This document shows, piece after piece, positions 36,691-49,846 of a stretch of 64,000 bases of DNA (positions are counted from its first letter, which is position 1; each line of letters opens with the position of its first letter). The stretch is from Lineus longissimus (lineage: Eukaryota > Nemertea > Pilidiophora > Heteronemertea > Lineidae). The position numbers and the translations under genes were made by a program. The notes under the pieces were generated by a model. That model was not told the DNA's origin, did not search any database, and saw nothing but the letters and a program-made list of their open reading frames with translations. The stretch lies in contig NC_088321.1 of the NCBI RefSeq assembly GCF_910592395.1, positions 3,970,001 through 4,034,000 of the forward strand. The letters run 5' to 3'.

Positions 36691-36776
36691 TAGTGGGAAT
36701 TTCCCTATGGCCCAGTCTATAGAGTGATAACCGTTGAATCAGAGGTTACGAGTCCAATCCCCGGCATGATCCAGGT
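36691..36776 (+). repeat. tRNA-derived SINE-like sequence, copy 2
   Basis: It starts with 'gggaatttccc' as copy 1 does, then 'tggcccagtctatagag' (A-box-like) and 'gagtccaatcccc' (B-box-like, degraded). It is more diverged than copy 1. The next 1.4 kb, to the microsatellite at 38205, holds nothing recognisable. Confidence 0.45.
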
Positions 36777-38204
36777 GCTTTTCGTCTGTTACAAATGCAA
36801 CAAATTGTAAATATCTATCATAGTTATGATAGTAAGTGCTGTAGAACATTTCAATGTATACGTAGTTTATTGTTCATTTACCGCATTGTCGGATTTTTTA
36901 TTCTTTTATCTCATTGACATTATTCGGACATTTTCAACGGCAAGAATATTTATTGATGTTAACATCAACTAAGCAGACAACCATTATTTTCAGGTGGCAA
37001 CTTGGGGTTGATAAGCGTGTACTCTCCAAGAAAATAAGACTGAAATGTGCTATTTAATAAGATCTAATTTAGTGATCACTCTTTGAGACAACAAGAAGAC
37101 CGAAACGTGGATTTATAGATGATCCCCGGTGATAATGAAATGATTGCGAATTTACACATGCAGGCGTGCTGAAACTAATAAACGCACCGAAGAACATTAT
37201 AGCAGAATGTAAAATATATTTCAGACGCAAACAAGTTGCATTTCCATGCCCGTGCTCAATATAAAGAGCCTGTTAGTTTATCTCTTACTTCTTTAGATAG
37301 TGCTGTACTAAGGAGAGCAGTGCAATAATGACCCTGAAAAGGATCGGAGGCATGTGCCAGTCGAAGATGACGTTTCAATCAGGGGTCAGCACTGTGCATG
37401 GCCTCGATCTGAACATTCGTTCTGGGCGTGGGGCGGCGTGGTTTTTAAAATGTCGTGAATCTAAAATCGCCCATTTCACCTCCATTTTACTCGTCCATTT
37501 TACCTAATTTTGAACAAAAGAGCAGCTTGGCCTACACATTTTCTTTCTAAGACATAGCAAGACGAGTTGATCGGGTTACGAAACTGTTACATATATGCGT
37601 CCAAATTTTTATCGCTTGATTTATGCCTGTGAAGTTAGCAAGCTGTGATTCAGAAACAATTAGGCGTGATTACTGGTGATTACAAAGGGCATCCGAAATT
37701 TGGTAGTAAGTGGTGGTGCCCCCTATCGTCCCCTAGGTCATTAAAATGCCGCCACCACTGTATTGTTTGTCAGCATCATTCCGATCACGAAAATGTTTGA
37801 CCTTGTAAATCATATTAGCATCGGAGACCAAAACGAGAGTGTACACGTACATTAGCTACACACCGTCATGCCACATGAAACAGAAAAGTCAATCAGCGTC
37901 TTGTTGTGAATCATCGGGATTCGCTTAAACAATCCAGAAAATATCAGGTTTATAGATAATTGCTCGCTTCCCCCTGCGAGGCACACTGATGAACTCAGAA
38001 TGATATGAATGCATCTTCAAGTGATTTCTCGCCAAAACATCGACAAAGTTTCCGAATGAGCGCCTTGAATATCTGACAAACATAAACAAAGATGGTGATT
38101 GGTAACCAAGGCATTCCGAGCTGCTGGCGGTATATTAATATATATGTATACTAACCCAGGGCAAGCCTGGGAAAGACATTCAAATCATTCCATTCCATTC
38201 AAAT

Positions 38205-38297
38205 CAATTCAATTCAATTCAATTCAATTCAATTCAATTCAATTCAATTCAATTCAATTCAATTCAATTCAATTCAATTCAATTCAATTCAATTCAT
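38205..38297. repeat. (AATTC)n microsatellite
   Basis: About 18 almost perfect copies of the pentanucleotide AATTC, flanked by less regular ATTCC and ATTCA units. The open frame across it is a product of the repeat. Confidence 0.97.
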
Positions 38298-38667
38298 TCA
38301 TTCACTTTTATTCTCGACTTGTATGGATCATTACTTCTCCAATATATGAGCTCCTTCAATCTTGTGATTATTCAATCTGCTTCTTCTTTCAACATTTTAC
38401 AGTGTACATTGAACTTTTACTTACTTAGAGAAGGGTACTAGAACAGCTGGACATGTTGCACACTGTTCCAGATTGATTGATTTAAGACCATTCAAGCACA
38501 GACCCGGATTTACAGTCATTTAGCTCTCCGTAACAATACGATATATAAAAAACAAGGAAACTATTACCCAAAACGCATTAATAGTCTATTACAGAATAAA
38601 AGATTTTGCGCGGTGGGGCAAGATTAGCAATGAGCGTTATTGACTTCGCGAGGCGAAAGCATGCTGA

Positions 38668-38750
38668 CGTCAATAAAGTTAGCGTTAGTGTTTATCGTAG
38701 GACTTTTTAACCTCAATAAAGTTAGCGTTAGCATTTATCGTATGACTTAA
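38668..38750. repeat. Short direct repeat 'caataaagttagcgttag'
   Basis: The segment 'tcaataaagttagcgttag' followed by '.tttatcgta' occurs twice about 42 bp apart. It precedes the decayed retroelement but is not clearly part of it. Confidence 0.6.
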
Positions 38751-38959
38751 AACCTCTCTTATGTCCAACTATAATATGACTTTATTTCTTTGTTGCTTTC
38801 GAATTCGGTGCATATAAACACTGAACAGCTACATAAAGAATACATTAATTTGGTAGATTCTGTAGAATTATGTTCGCTTTTTATAAAATTGGCACATAGT
38901 AGAAGCGTTTTTCTGGGTTCTTTCATACGTGGTGTTGCTGATATCTGTTCATCGACGTA

Positions 38960-41900
38960 TATATGGCGTAAATCCGATTGTCTCAGCCAGTATACGTCGA
39001 TGGTGCATTCGACTATAGATCAAAACCAGTTTACAAGCGTTATAAGTTTAAAAAAGGCCTCTCTCTCAGAAAGCAGGCAAGTGACTGGTTTGCTGAGGTG
39101 AAGAGTCCTGTGCTGGTGATCAACCAGAATGTCGAGGAAGAAGAGAAGGAGTTAGGTGATGAGGGACTCAGTGCCGAGGAATCTGAGAAAATTGTTGCAA
39201 ATTCAGATTTTAAACTTCGAAGACGAGGCCGAGCAAGAAAAATAAGCAGTCGCCACAGAAGAATTTAGACTTGCTCAATTGGCGGAGGAGAAAGCGTTTA
39301 TGAGCTTTAACGGCAAAGGCGAAACGATGATTTGGAGGCTAAAAGTGAAAATCTCCACTGGCAAAGCAGAACTGTTGGCTAGATTAGAGGTCCCTGTTGG
39401 AAAACCTATAGGTCAAAATCAAGTTGTGCGTTTCTGAATCCGAGGGCAGTGTCAGTAGGATCCTACTAGAATTGTCCTCCGAAGAGAACAGTTCTAAAAT
39501 TTCAAAAATCCCAGGTCAAGGTATGACATAATCATAAAGTAAGTCATGTAATAGGTCTTGTCAACATGATATAAGAAATTGTCTGATAACAAGGGGTAAA
39601 AGTTATAGGTGATGTCATTTTCACTGCTGTTTTAGATTTTACCAGATATAGGCCTACAAATTCGAAGTATTAAATCCTAAATTCAGTTGAAAACAATCAA
39701 TTTAGGAAAAATATAAGTAATTATTCAGAAAAAAATAGCAAAGGGGCTCTCCCTTAGCAGTAGAGGCTCTATGATGTATAACGAGGCAAATTATTAAACA
39801 GATGGAAGATTTCCCCAGTTAGATGACAGACGAGTCGGATGATGGTGAGCGAGAGAGCGTGTCAACGAGGTCAGGACACTTAGCACTTTCGCCAACATCT
39901 TTTCATCAGGAGACCTCTTGACCCCTTATCCTCGAATATCAGGGTCAGTCGTGTGCTCTTCTCCCACACATATACATCAAAAACTTGGTCCTTTATAGGT
40001 GCTAAGTGAAAAGCCCTGAAGTTCAGGATGCTTTTGAGTTTTAACTGCAAAAGCAAAAAAAGATCAAATTGAAAATCTCCACTGCCAAAGCAGAACTGTT
40101 GGCTAGATTTGAGCTCTCAGTTGGAAAACCCATTAGTAATAGGTCGAAATCAAGTTGCGCATTTCTGAATCCGAGAGCAGTGTCAGTGGGATCCTACTAT
40201 AATTGTCCTCCGAAGAGAACAGTTCTAAAATTCCAAAATCCCAGGTCAAAGTATGACATAATCATAAAGCAAGTCATGTAATAGGTCTTGTCAACATGAT
40301 AGAAGCAATTGTCTCATTACAAGGGGCAAAAGTGATAGGTGATGTTATTTTCACTGCGGTTTTAAATTTTACCAGAGATAGAAATACAAATTCGAAGTAT
40401 TAAATCCAAAATTCAGAGGAAAACAATTAATTTAGGAAAAATATAAATTTTGGTTGAGTCTGTCTGCAGTTTGGCAAAATGAATATCCCAGTTACGTTTG
40501 CCATGGGCTGTGCAGTCGCGATCATCCGACGTGACAATTTTGATTGCTGCTCTAGTTGTTGGAGATGATTCAGTTTGGGGCATTTAGAGTTGAATAATCA
40601 GATGCCAATCATTCATCTTCCATCCGACGTTTGCGTGCGGGGTGAGGGCAGCAATCCCTCAAAGAAGGACTCCAAACCTCGTAGGATCGTGCCGAAGTCG
40701 ACAAAGGCTGCTTCATGAGCCCAAGTCCCTTCGAACGTCATTTGATCATTCCTCCCAGCCATTGGGTTGGATGTGGACTGGAATAGTTCCAGAACTGTTC
40801 AGACCTAGAACTGTTCAACTGTACCGATAGATCTGAACAGTTCCAACAATACAATAGAAGGGAATGTTCTGTCACTGTTTCAACCAACACCACATTTCAA
40901 TGGTTAGCGAGGTCTAGCCTATAAAATGACACACCTTTATCAATAGGATTATCCACCGAATACAAAATGAAATCGTGCCTATTTCACTGATTACCTCACC
41001 TGTCTATTTCAATCATGCAACCTGGCCCAGTACGCAGGATTTTAGAACTGTTCTCTTCAGAGAACAACTCTACTTTGAGTATTTAGATAGAGATTCGCAT
41101 AAACCTAGGGTGCAAATTACTGACATGAGTACCTTGGTTCGCGGATGTCAAAGGCAATGGAAGCCTTCCAGGACATTATCAGAAAACAGAATGAAATAAC
41201 CGAGTCGCTCGCTGGTGAAAGAAAATTTGAAAATGTCGTTGCCAGCACGAACTATTCGGTACAGTCTTTTCAGGCGACCTAATGTAGTTTAGGTTCCTTG
41301 TGCGAGCATTTGAGCATGGCGTTATCGACAGGACTGATAGCCCCAAGGATCGCATTTACTTCCTCGAGAAATACACTTCTGAGGAGCCTCAAGAGTTGGT
41401 GAGAAGTTGCATCCACATTGATCCGGCAAAGGGCTACAAAAGGGCTATGGCGCTCTTGAGGTCAAACTTTGATGATGAGTACTGCATTTCTACTTCCTAC
41501 GTTGAGAGATCAGAGCAATAAAATGGCCAAATATCAAAGCAGATTATGCAGTAAGAATAAAGAAAGTACCTTGTTTTTGCTTGGTTGCTTTATAAAATGA
41601 AAGACATAGAATACATGAGGGAACTCGATCGACCACCCCAAAAACATGAAGGAACTAAATTCTCTAAACTACCGTTCAAAATGAGAGCTCGATGGCAGAG
41701 CCGTGCTCTATTAGACATTTCCGATGACAACAAAAGGACAAAATTCTAAGACTTTGTCAGGTTCGTTGACAGACAGTAAATAAACCCGTGTTTGGGTCAA
41801 TCGTTGACAGTAAAGACGTCTCCCAGGAAAAACCGAGCTGAAGTATAGGAATAATTCTCCGGCAAAGAGTACCTTCGTACCTTCGAGCAACTTCGTATAA

Positions 41901-42720
41901 GTGTAGTTAGGCCATGTTCTGATTCAAATAGTGACAGAAGTGATGTTTGAAAAGCAGATAGTGAATCCACTACCGTGCCTGTACTACAAACATGGCAAAG
42001 GTGTTCATGGCTTGGATGCAAACGCTTACAAAGCAAGTCAAACGATGACAAGATCAACTTTCATAGATCGCACAGGCTGTGTTTTGGCTGCTTGACAATG
42101 GTCATGTGGACATATACTGTACTGACATGTGAGGTAGATCCAAGAATTGGACACTACTGTATCGGAGGTGAGAAACTGTTGCACGTCAGGCTCGTTTTGG
42201 AATATATGCAATGCCAATCGTGCCAGTCACGGTCAGGGCTGTGAACAGTAACAAGGAGGTTGTCACGTACGCCTTTCTCGATTCAGGGAGTTCGGCTTCC
42301 TGTTGTACGAAAAAGATTAATGCGAAATCTTAAACTTCGAGGACCTAAGGTCAGAGTAAATCTATCAACATTGTCTATAAGTCTAAGTCCACTATGCGTT
42401 ACTTGATGAGAGGCGTATAAGTTAGTCGGCTATGATCTGGAGTCTTCGCTAATTTAACTCCCCGCGTTGTTTACTCAGTCTGAGTTACCCGCCAGTAAGG
42501 ACGACATACCTAATATAAGCAAGTGGGCATTGACAAATGGCCCTACTTGAGAGAAGTGATCATCCCAGAAATTGATGCAGACGTTGACTTGCTGCTTGGT
42601 TATAACGTACCAATGGCCATGGAACCTTGTGAGAGTATTAAAAGTCGAGACAATGGTCTGTATGCAGTTAGAACTGTCATATGTTAAACCAGGCAATGAG
42701 GCAGGAAACATCAATAGTTT
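38960..42720 (+). mobile_element. Decayed BEL/Pao-type retrotransposon remnant (gag and protease)
   Basis: Pieces of a BEL/Pao-type polyprotein lie in order across several frames. There is a charged N-terminal gag part (38978-39268) and a segment QDIIRKQNEITESLA at about 41165. A DUF1759-like gag block at 41300-41521 contains RAFEHGVIDRTD, YFLEKYT and GYKRAMALL. A CCHC zinc knuckle (CFGC then NGHVDIYC, one frame over) lies near 42085. An aspartic protease motif (AFLDSGSSASCC) is near 42275, and a later block (LLLGYNVPMAMEP) near 42590. Stops and shifts interrupt every part. No reverse transcriptase, integrase or LTR pair was found. Confidence 0.7.
39300..40447. repeat. Direct duplication of ~410 bp inside the BEL/Pao remnant
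   Basis: The segment 39300-39715 is repeated at 40035-40447 in the same orientation, from 'gctttaac.gcaaa' to 'ggaaaaatataa', with roughly 90 percent identity. The spacer between them is about 320 bp. The duplication lies in the gag region and could be a local duplication rather than LTRs, since gag-like codons run into it. Confidence 0.85.
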
Positions 42721-43795
42721 TCACGTCTCTGTGAATAAGTTGTGCTTTCAGTTAGATCAGAAAGTTAATTGTCGAACATTTGGCCACTGGTATATATGAA
42801 TTGTCACAAGGTGATAACCAAGTTTTGGAATCAGCTTGAATTGGCAGGTCAGATTGCACTATGAGTGATCGCTGTGCTCTCAGTCGGGGTCAACACGAAA
42901 AAAAATGATTGTTTGAGTCACGTTTTTCCGTGATTCACGAACACCCATCATACCAGCAATATTTTCGTTTCATCCTTCGGTTCTATTTGTGACCGATCAA
43001 AAGTCGAGGTTCCTTAATGAGCAATGACGTCGGCGGAATCCCCAGACACAACAATAAACAACAGTGGCCACGTGAGGTGTTTGAATTTGCCCACGAAAGT
43101 GACCAAAATCCCACCGTTATGCCGATTGCGACCCTCATGAAAAGTGAATTCAAGTATTTTTCAACCCCCAACAACAACGGCGGGAAGGGACTAAACCAAA
43201 TGTTTGAAGCTGTGTAAATGTCAGTTGTGCGGATATTTTTGTTTTCATGCGGAAGTCTTCTGAAACCATGCTTGTTTTCGAGTTGGGTGTCATCCAATCA
43301 CGGTTTTCATTGATTCGGTTTACATGATTGAACATATCCGTTTTTTCTTGATTTGGCAAATACAGTTTTATCGTGATCTATATGTTCTTAATGAATCACG
43401 CTTTCTTTACTGCTATCATGATTTTTCCAGATTTTTTTATTGGGATTTGATGGGAACTCGATGCCGAAAGGCCTTAAGAGATCACCATTTGCTCTGCCTA
43501 ACCAGAACGACGCTAGCTCATCATTATAATTAATTCAGAAATCTCATCCTGTTTCCAAAATACAATAGATAATACAGAAATATATGATTGATTCATCATC
43601 TTATGTCAAATAAATAGTATATAAATTTAAAATCAACTATCAAACTGCCAAAGGAGAGCTCCTCAACGATAACTTGTGAGGAGTTTCCCATCATTGTACA
43701 AAAACCAAACGTTAGGACTGGGAGGTATCCACGTGATTTATCTGCATAATTAATTCATAATACCCCAACCGTATTCCCAGTTGAACAGCTGAGTT

Positions 43796-44735
43796 CCGGG
43801 GAGCGAAATTTTTTTCTGCAGGATACTTCTGCCACAGTGTACATCTGACAGCCAATCACAATTGGCGCGATCTTTGACGTCACACTGTTTATTTATGCAT
43901 GATAATGCAAATACAATGGACGATACCGAGTCGCATGCCGAGTGCCACTTCAACTGTGAATGTGACAATAGTTCATTGTCTGACCCCAATTATGCACAAC
44001 TCAAGGTTTGTGTCGTCGTGTTTAGGAATGAATTGCACAGATTCATTGTAAAATTGATGATATTATGCGTACAAAAGAGGCATCAGCTGATCTGATCGCT
44101 ACATTGCAGTGCATGCATTGATTTGTGAAATTTTAAGGGGCAGTGACGCTGACAGTGTTGCCAATGTTGATAATTATTAAAGGGACAGTGTATCCGATGT
44201 CTCGCGATTTGTGAAATTTTAAGGGGCAGTGACACTGACAGTGTTGCCAATGTTGATAATTATTAAAGGGACAGTGTATCCGATGTCTGCTGTTGATTTT
44301 GGTAGTTTGAACATTGTTGAAGGGCCATTGTATAAAACACATTTTGACAAGCAAACAAAATAAATTGAATGGTGGCGTCACCTATGCATATACATGCAGC
44401 AGAACTAGTTACACGGTTGACAGATAAACATTCAACCTCGGCTATTTTGCCGAGCACAGTGCGCCTTTAACAGACAAGTCCAATAAATACAGTCCACTCG
44501 ACAATGAAAATACATGTTAAGATACTGCAAATAAATATATTTTAGCTAATATACTCCTCTAACCATTTGCTAACTTGTTCTTTCCAAGATTATCAGAACA
44601 CGTGGCATTGTTGACATTATTGCGCCATGTGGAAAGATGATGTCAACAAAGACACGTGCTTGCCTTGAATTCTGATTGGCTGTCAGATGTACACTATGCC
44701 AGAAGTATCCTGCAGAAAAAAATTTCGCGGCCGGG
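43796..44735. mobile_element. Non-autonomous element with ~60-bp inverted ends
   Basis: The left end at 43796-43858 and right end at 44672-44735 are inverted copies with only a few differences, sharing CAGATGTACACT and CAGAAGTATCCTGCAG. Inside is a two-copy 86-bp tandem repeat. No coding potential was seen. A relic of the left flank ('ataataccccaaccgtattccca') reappears at 45437, hinting at a second copy or a composite. Confidence 0.75.
44121..44287. repeat. 86-bp tandem repeat, two copies
   Basis: Two head-to-tail units start 'atttgtgaaattttaagggg' and end 'gtatccgatgtct'. They are nearly identical and lie inside the element with long inverted ends. Confidence 0.95.
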
Positions 44736-45569
44736 ATGCTTGGAGCAGTCTGTACCGGCACACGTGCTTAACCTACCGGTATATATTCACACCAGTCATG
44801 GTGTTTACCTTCTCTGGATCCTGCATCAACAATTATTAAAACAAGGTGTTTTTTGTTGCATGGATTGAATATTGGGAACACCAAGGATGACCAGGCTGTG
44901 TATTATGTGTAGGAAAATACACCTGGGGACCGTTGCACTCGTTGTGCTGCGTTGCTTTCTTTGCGCAAAGTCCAGTAAGACATCTAAATGTGCCAATGTG
45001 ATATTATGCGTTGCGCCCGGTACCCATTAGGCGAAATGATTTCACCAGGATCGGATGAAATGTATCCCAACATGAAGCGATCACAGTCCGCCAAAAGCTG
45101 CTTTTGATGAGTACGTTCAGAAACTTAAAACATATACAAATCAACTCCTGACAACAATAGACCTGAGAAGATGCAACAGACCTGAGAACATGAACATTTA
45201 GGGGTAAAAGACATACACGTAGGCTCTAAAGTCGTCGGATGTCGTTTCTCGTTGCTCCCATCGCGACTGAGAGACATACATTTCTTAGAAGATGATCTGC
45301 AAAGAATTCCTCTAAACTAACAATCAGGTTACATTGCCATTGCAATTGTCCCCCCCCCCTCCCTCCCATATTCTCTGGTCATCTTTTCCATCTCTTCAAA
45401 TAAGTACTTCTCCACGGGTCAATTTCTAGTTAATTTATAATACCCCAACCGTATTCCCAAAACAAGAGGCTTTGTTCGGTCCATCTGAGTGTACACATAA
45501 TTTCATATAATGAGTGCGATTACAAGTTGAAGGTTGTTACAGAGAGTAAATCTTACTTGTTGCGATGGG

Positions 45570-45990
45570 TCATTCGACAGACTCAACCCAGTAGACAACC
45601 AGTAACTACTGCAATATGGACATTTACATCAAATCCGTTGAAGTTCAGTTTGAGACAAACCAGTCCATTAGATGCAAGGTCACAACCTAGGACAACTAGT
45701 AAATGCTGTCTGGACCTTTGTATCAATTCCTTTGAAGTACAGGTTGTGAAAAACCAGACCAGTCGATGCATGGTCACAACCTTGTGGCAAACAGTTAAGG
45801 CAGTAGAGACCTTTACATCAAATCATTTTAAGTGCATTTTGAGACAAACCAGCTCAGTATCAAAATGCATGGTCACAACATTGGGGCAAGTTGTAAAGGC
45901 AATCTGGACCGTTACATCAATTCCTTTGAAGTGTAGGTTGGTTGTGACAAACTAGTCCATCGAACATGGTCCAGCCTAAGCCGGTACATC
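45570..45990. repeat. Minisatellite, unit about 94-102 bp, four copies
   Basis: Unit starts at about 45652, 45746, 45841 and 45943 share 'gacaaaccag', 'atgcatggtcacaac' and 'acatcaattcctttgaagt'. A partial unit precedes them. Differences between units are moderate, so the array is not young. The 142-residue open frame across it only reflects the repeat. Confidence 0.85.
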
Positions 45991-46398
45991 CATGCAGTAA
46001 GTGCCGTCGGCTTTACATCAGGGACAACCAACCAGTTTCAAAGTGCAAGGCGAGGATCAAGTCCAAGGGGTATGATTTTCTTAGCCCGCATTGATATCCA
46101 GTAAAAAACTTAACAGATTGATAACACTGATTATCTTGCAAACCAACTGCTACATATTGTTTTTTTTAAAGCATTAGAGTGAACATTGAATTTTTTAAAG
46201 GAATCTTCCTTTAATGACTTCCAATGGACCGCGACTAATTCAGCGTTCAATTACCCAAATCGTCTGTCGGTTATCGAGCGGAAACGGAATTCAAGATGGC
46301 CTCCGTGGCGGCCAAGTTCCCCTAGTATTAGTCACATGACTCCAACGTCATTAGCGCCGGTAAAAGTAAACACGACCGACATGGCGTGAGTTGTCTAA

Positions 46399-47399
46399 TG
46401 CAGCGGTCAATCAGATGTCTGTCCCCCCCCCCCCCCCCGGGTCAGCGGTAGACACGCACTCGACGTCGAGTTTGTGTCGAGTGCTGTGGTGCCTGATTAT
46501 TTTCAAACGTCGAGTTTCTGGCGAATGGAATTGGGAAAGGTGTCGAAACGTCGTATGTCTGGGGTAGCCGGATTTTGCAAATGTCGAGTTTCTGTCGAGC
46601 GATAAACCACAAGAAATAAAAATTAAAAGAAAATGCGGATCGTCGGCTGACGCACATGTTACGCACAGAACCGGAAAGATGGCTGCCGGCAGCAAAAGGT
46701 TGCTGGTAATTTTTTCGTTCGGAACCAGTCTCATTCATTCATATTACTGAGACTGGTATGTCACGACATTTCTCTCGTCACGAACTATATTTGGGGGCGT
46801 TGGCTTCCGGTGTCTGGTCACGTGGTTTATCGAGTTTTTCAAATAAAACATTAATTTCAAAACCGATTTCGACAAAAGAATATTAGCTTACTTAATCTGT
46901 AATGATGAAATCGACCAAACTCTAGTACTTTCTCCAAATATTTATTGTGAAAACAAACTCCTTTTTGAAAATGAGAAGGGGATTCCCAGAAATCCTCGTG
47001 CCGACAGAATACCAGAGCGTTCAGTATTGCTCAGTGCAGTGTACATCAGCTGTACATTGGGCTTCCTTCCCTATAGTGAATCGACGCATCCCCCTCGACC
47101 CTCCGTTAGGGTCGAGGTTACCTGGACTAATTTTTGTAGTGTTTACAACGTTTTTTTACAAAATATGTTGCTCTAACAATGAAATGTGAATAGACCTAAT
47201 GTCTGTTCTCCCCTTCGGGCATGGTGAAACTATAGTGAACTCTGGTCTCAATTGATTTGGTGAAAACTGAGAACCTGATGAAATGATGCTTGGCAATTAG
47301 TGAGAAAGTGTCGAGTTCTGACCCTCACTTTTTTCCAAGGGGTGAATAGGTGTCGAGTGTCTGACCCCCGGGGGTACAGACATCTCATTGACCGCTGCA
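46399..47399. mobile_element. 1.0 kb element with inverted ends and TAA target duplication
   Basis: The ends read TGCAGCGGTCAATCAGATGT and TGCAGCGGTCAATGAGATGT in inverted orientation, and the match continues into a C run. TAA flanks both sides (46396-46398 and 47400-47402). Inverted ends with a 3-bp TAA duplication fit a PIF/Harbinger-type non-autonomous element. The interior repeats 'gtcgag' and 'tgtcgagttt' and has no transposase. Confidence 0.85.
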
Positions 47400-47402
47400 T
47401 AA

Positions 47403-48691
47403 GTCAGAGAAGAAGGGTAGGTTTTATGGCAGTTGATAATGAATGCGACCAGAACCACTGAGATTTGGAGGCATATATGTCCGTAACAGGACTGACACAA
47501 AATCAACTGGAAATTGACAAGGATCAGGGATAAATGGTGTTGTAGTTCTACCCCCTGCAGATGGGTAACCTCCAGACAGAAGTTGGGAAGAAAGTACCTT
47601 TAAGATAGAGCAAAGTCAAAATGTACGAGAATACAACTAGACTGGCACTGGGAGTGCAGTGGGACCCCCCCCCCCGGAATCCCCTACCCGCATGACGCTC
47701 CAGACCAGAAAATGATCAGTCATCAATGACTTGGCCCTAATGTGTCATGATTACGTGTTCCCTGTCATGAATGCATCTGCTGAGAAATAAGTGTTAACAA
47801 ATAGCACGTGGTAATATTTACTGCCGCCTAAATATAGAAACAGACAATGACAGGTGGTATTTCTACTCATGAGCGATCGATCGTAAACAATGCCATGTTT
47901 TAATTCAGCGCATGTGCAGTACATCGATTCGGATCGTTGATGATCTAGCCTATCCCACCAACAACCCCCCCCCCCCCCCCACACACGCGCACACAATTGG
48001 ACCGCCGAAGCAAGAGAGGTTTCTCTGATAATTGACGGAACAAGTGGAAAGTCAACGGACGACGACACCCACATCCACGCACGGGCCACGGCATAATGCC
48101 CCCGATTTCTGTCGGGGGCATAACAAAGATTTAATTATTTTTCACACCATGGGTTTGCTCTATATAAAAGAAGATGAGCCGTGATCAGCCATATCAAAGT
48201 TGTTTGCATAGTGTTCAATGATTCCTTAACAGATCGAGGCTCTTTTCCCCAGTCAAAGACTTCCAGTGGCCCCACTGGCGTGCTTATATACTCTCAATGG
48301 ATATTAAAATGATTTTGGATGGTTGGTTATGACTTCGAAACAAATTAGTGGTAATTACTTTTATCATATACCCTAAACCTAAGTGTATAAGACAATACAA
48401 ACCCCACTGCTCTTCATAACTTTGCAGACTTTATTTTGAGAGAAATGTGCGCAAGATGCATGAAACATTTATCGCATGACATGAGCGTGCAATACAAACG
48501 TTCAATAAAAAATATTTTATTGCACAAGAATGCTCGAGATCATTTCTCGTGCAATCCAGACTCTTGACTGTTGAAAGACAGTCGACTTTTAAGTCATTTT
48601 CATTGTCGTCCTTTTTCTACATTATTGCGTTGGAATTCAGCCATGTCGCGAAGTCACGACGATGTCATGAGGTTGTGACGTCGTCAACTCA
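47403..48691. other. Non-coding spacer
   Basis: No gene is recognised. C runs lie at about 47667 and 47966. A strong hairpin (atgcccccga, loop, tcgggggcat) lies at 48095-48122. Confidence 0.4.
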
Positions 48692-49814
48692 GGTCTCAGT
48701 AGGGAGGGTTTTTTTTGTATTCATGCGCGGCCAACTCCTAACCGTAATTCCTAAAAAATGGCCAGGGCCATTGTGCTCACCTCATGTGGAGGAAAGATGG
48801 ATAAAGAGCATGGTATTGTGTCATGTAGTGTTAGGTTTGATGTAGGTCCAAGCAATTACAGTTTCCCCAAAATGGCCAATTTACAGTACATTCGACCTCT
48901 GTGACCTTGAAAAGTAGGTCAAATCAAAGAAGACCCGGGTGACACATTGAATGGTTGTTAGAATTAGATGTACCTATGATATAAAATTGGTGCCAATCGG
49001 GCAAGTCATTACTAGGAATAATGGCATTTTGAAGAATTTAGGATTTGGCCCCCTCCCTGGAGGCCAAACGGCAAATCAGATCGCACCAAACTTCGGTACC
49101 TGAGATCACCTGACCAAGGGGTACATGTGTACTTAATTTGTGATCAATAGTCATTGCAGTTAAGAAACGTGCCATAGTTACGGCCTGACGGCGAATTTAC
49201 GCCATTTGACCTCTGTGACCTTGACAAGAAGGTCAAATTAAAAACCTGTGTGACATATACTGTATGGTGGTTAGATGTACCCATGATATCAAATTGGTGG
49301 CAATCGGGCAAGAAGTTAAGGAATAATCACATTTTTAAGGTTTTTGGATTTTGCCCCCTGGTGGTCAAGTGGTGAATCATATTGGACCAAACTTCGGTCC
49401 CTGAGATCACCTGACTAAGGGGTAAATGTGTACCAAATTTGGTATCAATAGTCATTGCAGTTTAGAAACGTGCCATCGTTACATCCTAACGGCCAATTTA
49501 CACCATTTGACCTCTGTGACCTTGAAAATGAGGTCAAATCAAAAACCCGGAGGATATATGATGCACCTTTGCTAGAAGTACCTACCATATTTTTTTCAAA
49601 ATTTCCCCACTACTATTAAGGGAGATATTGCATATTTTCACTTTTAACGTTTGGCCCCCTGGTGGCCAAACCATGAAACGAATCGGACCGAAACTTGGTC
49701 TCCAAGGTGTCATTACATAAGGGTACATGTGTACCAAGTTTCAACTCAATAGCTCTAACAGTTACGAAACGTGCCCTGCTAACGGACGACGGACGACGAC
49801 GGACGACGACGGAC

Positions 49815-49846
<32 letters not shown>

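Noticed and set aside
36433-36776. Functional tRNA genes
   Set aside because: A- and B-box-like motifs are present, but acceptor stems do not pair; better read as tRNA-derived repeats.
38099-38428. 109-residue open frame
   Set aside because: Most of it is a translation of the AATTC microsatellite.
39300-40447. LTR pair of the BEL/Pao remnant
   Set aside because: The repeats are 0.7 kb apart, and gag-like sequence lies both before and after them, so they cannot flank the element.
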